A stretch of DNA of 6,769 bases from Lachnoclostridium phytofermentans (GTDB lineage: Bacteria; Bacillota; Clostridia; Lachnospirales; Lachnospiraceae), in contig DPVV01000521.1 in NCBI GenBank assembly GCA_003526525.1, positions 1 to 6,769 on the forward strand, written 5' to 3'. A model generated the notes under the pieces. That model was given only the letters and a program-made list of their open reading frames with translations, made no database searches and was not told the DNA's origin. Position numbers and translations under genes: made by a program. Shown here piece after piece: positions 5,779 to 6,769 of this stretch; positions within the stretch are counted from its first letter, which is position 1, and each line of letters begins with the position of its first letter.

Positions 5779-6453
5779 TTAATCTAGATTAAGGGAATAT
5801 CCCAATCCCTTTACATTGGTTATGATATCATCTCTGCCGGTTGCGTTACTTAACTTTTTCCTAAGGGAATATATATGAACCCTCATCACGCTGGTGAAAG
5901 GGTTGGAATCCTCATTCCAGATGTGATTGTATAGTTCTTCCGCGCTGATGCTTTTTCCTTTATTTTCAGCAAGGTATACCAGAATGCTGTATTCTTTCAT
6001 AGTTAAAATTAATTCGCGGTTTTGATAGGAAACACGATGGGATGTGAGATCAATCTCCATCTCTTCGATTTTTATAATATTGGGTTTTACTACAAAATTT
6101 CTTCGTAGGAGTGCACGGATTCGTGCTCGAAGTTCTTGAACATCAAAGGGTTTAACAATATAGTCGTTAGCACCTAAGTCGAGGCCTTTTATGCGGTCGT
6201 CGATTTCCCGGTTAGCGGATACAATTATTACTCTTACCGTTTCGGACACTTCACGCAACTTTGACAAAATTGTAAATCCGTCGGTGTCTGGCAGGCGGAT
6301 ATCAAGTAAAATCAAATCATACTCATTTATCACCATTAAATCTTCTGCTTCACGACCAGTCAGCGCAACATCGACCGCATACCCGTCCTTTTTTAGTATT
6401 TTTTCCATTGCTGTGGCTATATTTAATTCATCTTCAACAACCAATAATCGCAT
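5779..6453 (-). CDS. OmpR/PhoB-family response regulator
   Basis: This 224-residue transcription factor is the likely partner of the kinase that follows it. The receiver (about 1-115) has every key residue: E7 and D8 of the acidic pocket, phosphoacceptor D51 in LILLDIRLPDTDGF, S79 at the switch position and K101 in the KPF motif. The C-terminal winged-helix domain (about 127-222) includes LILTMKEYSILVYLAENKG, the recognition region SVMRVHIYSLRKKL and the closing GLGYSL. The length is typical. The stop codon directly adjoins the first possible kinase ATG, so the two form one unit. GGAGAAAGGG (6473-6464, - strand) lies about 10 nt before the ATG and sets the start. No strong promoter is evident in the 80 nt upstream. 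Transcription may come partly from the upstream repeat gene through the hairpin at 6482-6510. Confidence 0.95.
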   Translation of the reverse strand: MRLLVVEDELNIATAMEKILKKDGYAVDVALTGREAEDLMVINEYDLILLDIRLPDTDGFTILSKLREVSETVRVIIVSANREIDDRIKGLDLGANDYIVKPFDVQELRARIRALLRRNFVVKPNIIKIEEMEIDLTSHRVSYQNRELILTMKEYSILVYLAENKGKSISAEELYNHIWNEDSNPFTSVMRVHIYSLRKKLSNATGRDDIITNVKGLGYSLNLD

Positions 6454-6475
6454 CGTAAAATTTCCCTTTCTCCGT

Positions 6476-6510
6476 GAAAAGCATCAAAGCCATGGTAAAT
6501 GGCTTTGATG
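6476..6510 (-). terminator. 12-bp hairpin between repeat-protein gene and regulator gene: terminator or attenuator
   Basis: CATCAAAGCCAT (6482-6493) is perfectly inverted at 6499-6510 around a 5-nt loop. Read on the - strand it is followed by CTTTTC (6481-6476), a short T tract. It lies 24 nt after the stop codon of the repeat gene and ends 23 nt before the regulator ATG. The weak tail suggests partial termination, which would leave the regulator and kinase expressed at a lower level. Confidence 0.65.
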
Positions 6511-6533
6511 TACAATTACATAATGAACTAATT

Positions 6534-6769
6534 TTAATTTGCGATGTCGGCAGATGCAGAAATATAACCGCTGGCATTCGCTGGATCGTTCAACTCATCC
6601 TTGGTTATAACGATATTGCCCTTGTCATCGATAACATTGCCGTTTTCATCGGTGTTTAATTGTGCGGAAGCTTCCGAACTGGTATTGTTACTGTCATCGA
6701 CTTTTCCAATTAGGCTGGTAGAACCAGATGCAGATATATGACCGCTGGCATTCGCTGGATCGTTCAACT
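6534..6769 (-). CDS. C-terminal end of an unrecognised repeat-containing protein (5' part outside window)
   Basis: The frame is open to the right edge of the window, so only about the last 77-78 residues are seen; the TTG at 6767 is an internal Leu codon, not a start. I do not recognise the family. The segment is rich in Asp, Asn, Ser, Ala and Gly and has no Cys or hydrophobic helix. LNDPANASGHISAS near the visible start returns as LNDPANASGYISAS 58 residues later, close to the C-terminus. The DNA copies are almost identical. Between them lies SLIGKVDDSNNTSSEASAQL and then an acidic part with NVIDDKGNIVITKDE. The composition suggests an extracellular or surface protein, but no signal or anchor is in view. 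There is no LPXTG-type end; the protein stops at ADIAN. It precedes a two-component pair on the same strand. Confidence 0.75.
   Translation of the reverse strand, partial: LNDPANASGHISASGSTSLIGKVDDSNNTSSEASAQLNTDENGNVIDDKGNIVITKDELNDPANASGYISASADIAN
6551..6595 (-). repeat. 45-bp direct repeat, copy near the C-terminus
   Basis: This 45-bp unit matches 6725-6769 at 43 positions when aligned by eye; the differences are at the 11th and 16th bases. It encodes LNDPANASGYISAS. The 174-bp offset keeps the reading frame (58 codons). Confidence 0.9.
6725..6769 (-). repeat. 45-bp direct repeat, copy at the window edge
   Basis: This is the partner of 6551-6595. It encodes LNDPANASGHISAS and runs to the end of the window, so the repeat may extend and further copies may follow upstream in the gene. 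Confidence 0.9.

Noticed and set aside
4817..5782. + strand open frames opposite the histidine kinase
   Set aside because: They are antisense to a kinase with all catalytic motifs, and their products resemble no protein family.
6191..6659. + strand open frames opposite the regulator and the repeat gene
   Set aside because: They are antisense to clear receiver-domain coding sequence and to the repeat frame; one would run through the 12-bp hairpin.
6551..6769. Direct repeats as a CRISPR array or attachment sites
   Set aside because: There are only two copies, they lie within an open frame, and the spacing keeps the codon phase, so they are protein repeats.

Overview
The window looks like chromosome from a low-GC Gram-positive anaerobe of the Clostridia, most likely Lachnospiraceae. 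This rests on AT-rich codon use, strong AGGAGG-type ribosome binding sites, an rnf operon in clostridial gene order and two-component proteins of Firmicutes type. Species is not determined; the assignment is inference from gene content and style.

Region 1 (1-2942, + strand) is the 3' part of an Rnf operon: the end of rnfG, then rnfE, rnfA and rnfB, tightly packed (8-nt overlap, then 14- and 17-nt gaps). It closes with a perfect 16-bp terminator hairpin. rnfC and rnfD are expected just upstream, outside the window. Together these genes encode the membrane complex that couples electron transfer from reduced ferredoxin to NAD+ to ion pumping (Na+ or H+).

Region 2 (2943-3760, + strand) holds one gene with its own candidate extended -10 promoter. 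It encodes a small protein with an N-terminal zinc ribbon, a Gln/Asn/Gly-rich linker and two C-terminal membrane segments. A structured intergenic stretch follows.

Region 3 (3761-4450, + strand) reads as the scar of a YesM/YesN-type two-component system. Short fragments that resemble a sensor kinase lie directly upstream of a 136-residue response regulator. That regulator keeps only the first ~18 residues of its receiver domain and its complete AraC-type DNA-binding domain. A long imperfect hairpin with a T-rich tail ends the unit.

Region 4 (4546-6769, - strand) is an intact OmpR-family response regulator followed directly by its membrane histidine kinase. Upstream of them on the same strand is the C-terminal end of an unrecognised Asp/Asn/Ser-rich protein with a repeat period of 58 residues. 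A 12-bp hairpin separates the repeat gene from the regulator gene and probably terminates or attenuates transcription. The repeat protein and the two-component pair may be functionally linked, but only adjacency supports this.

No tRNA, rRNA, CRISPR array, transposase or intact mobile element was seen. The best candidates for a closer look are the deleted two-component locus, the Cys-rich tail of RnfE, the short putative transcript before the rnf terminator, and the repeat protein beside the OmpR-type system.
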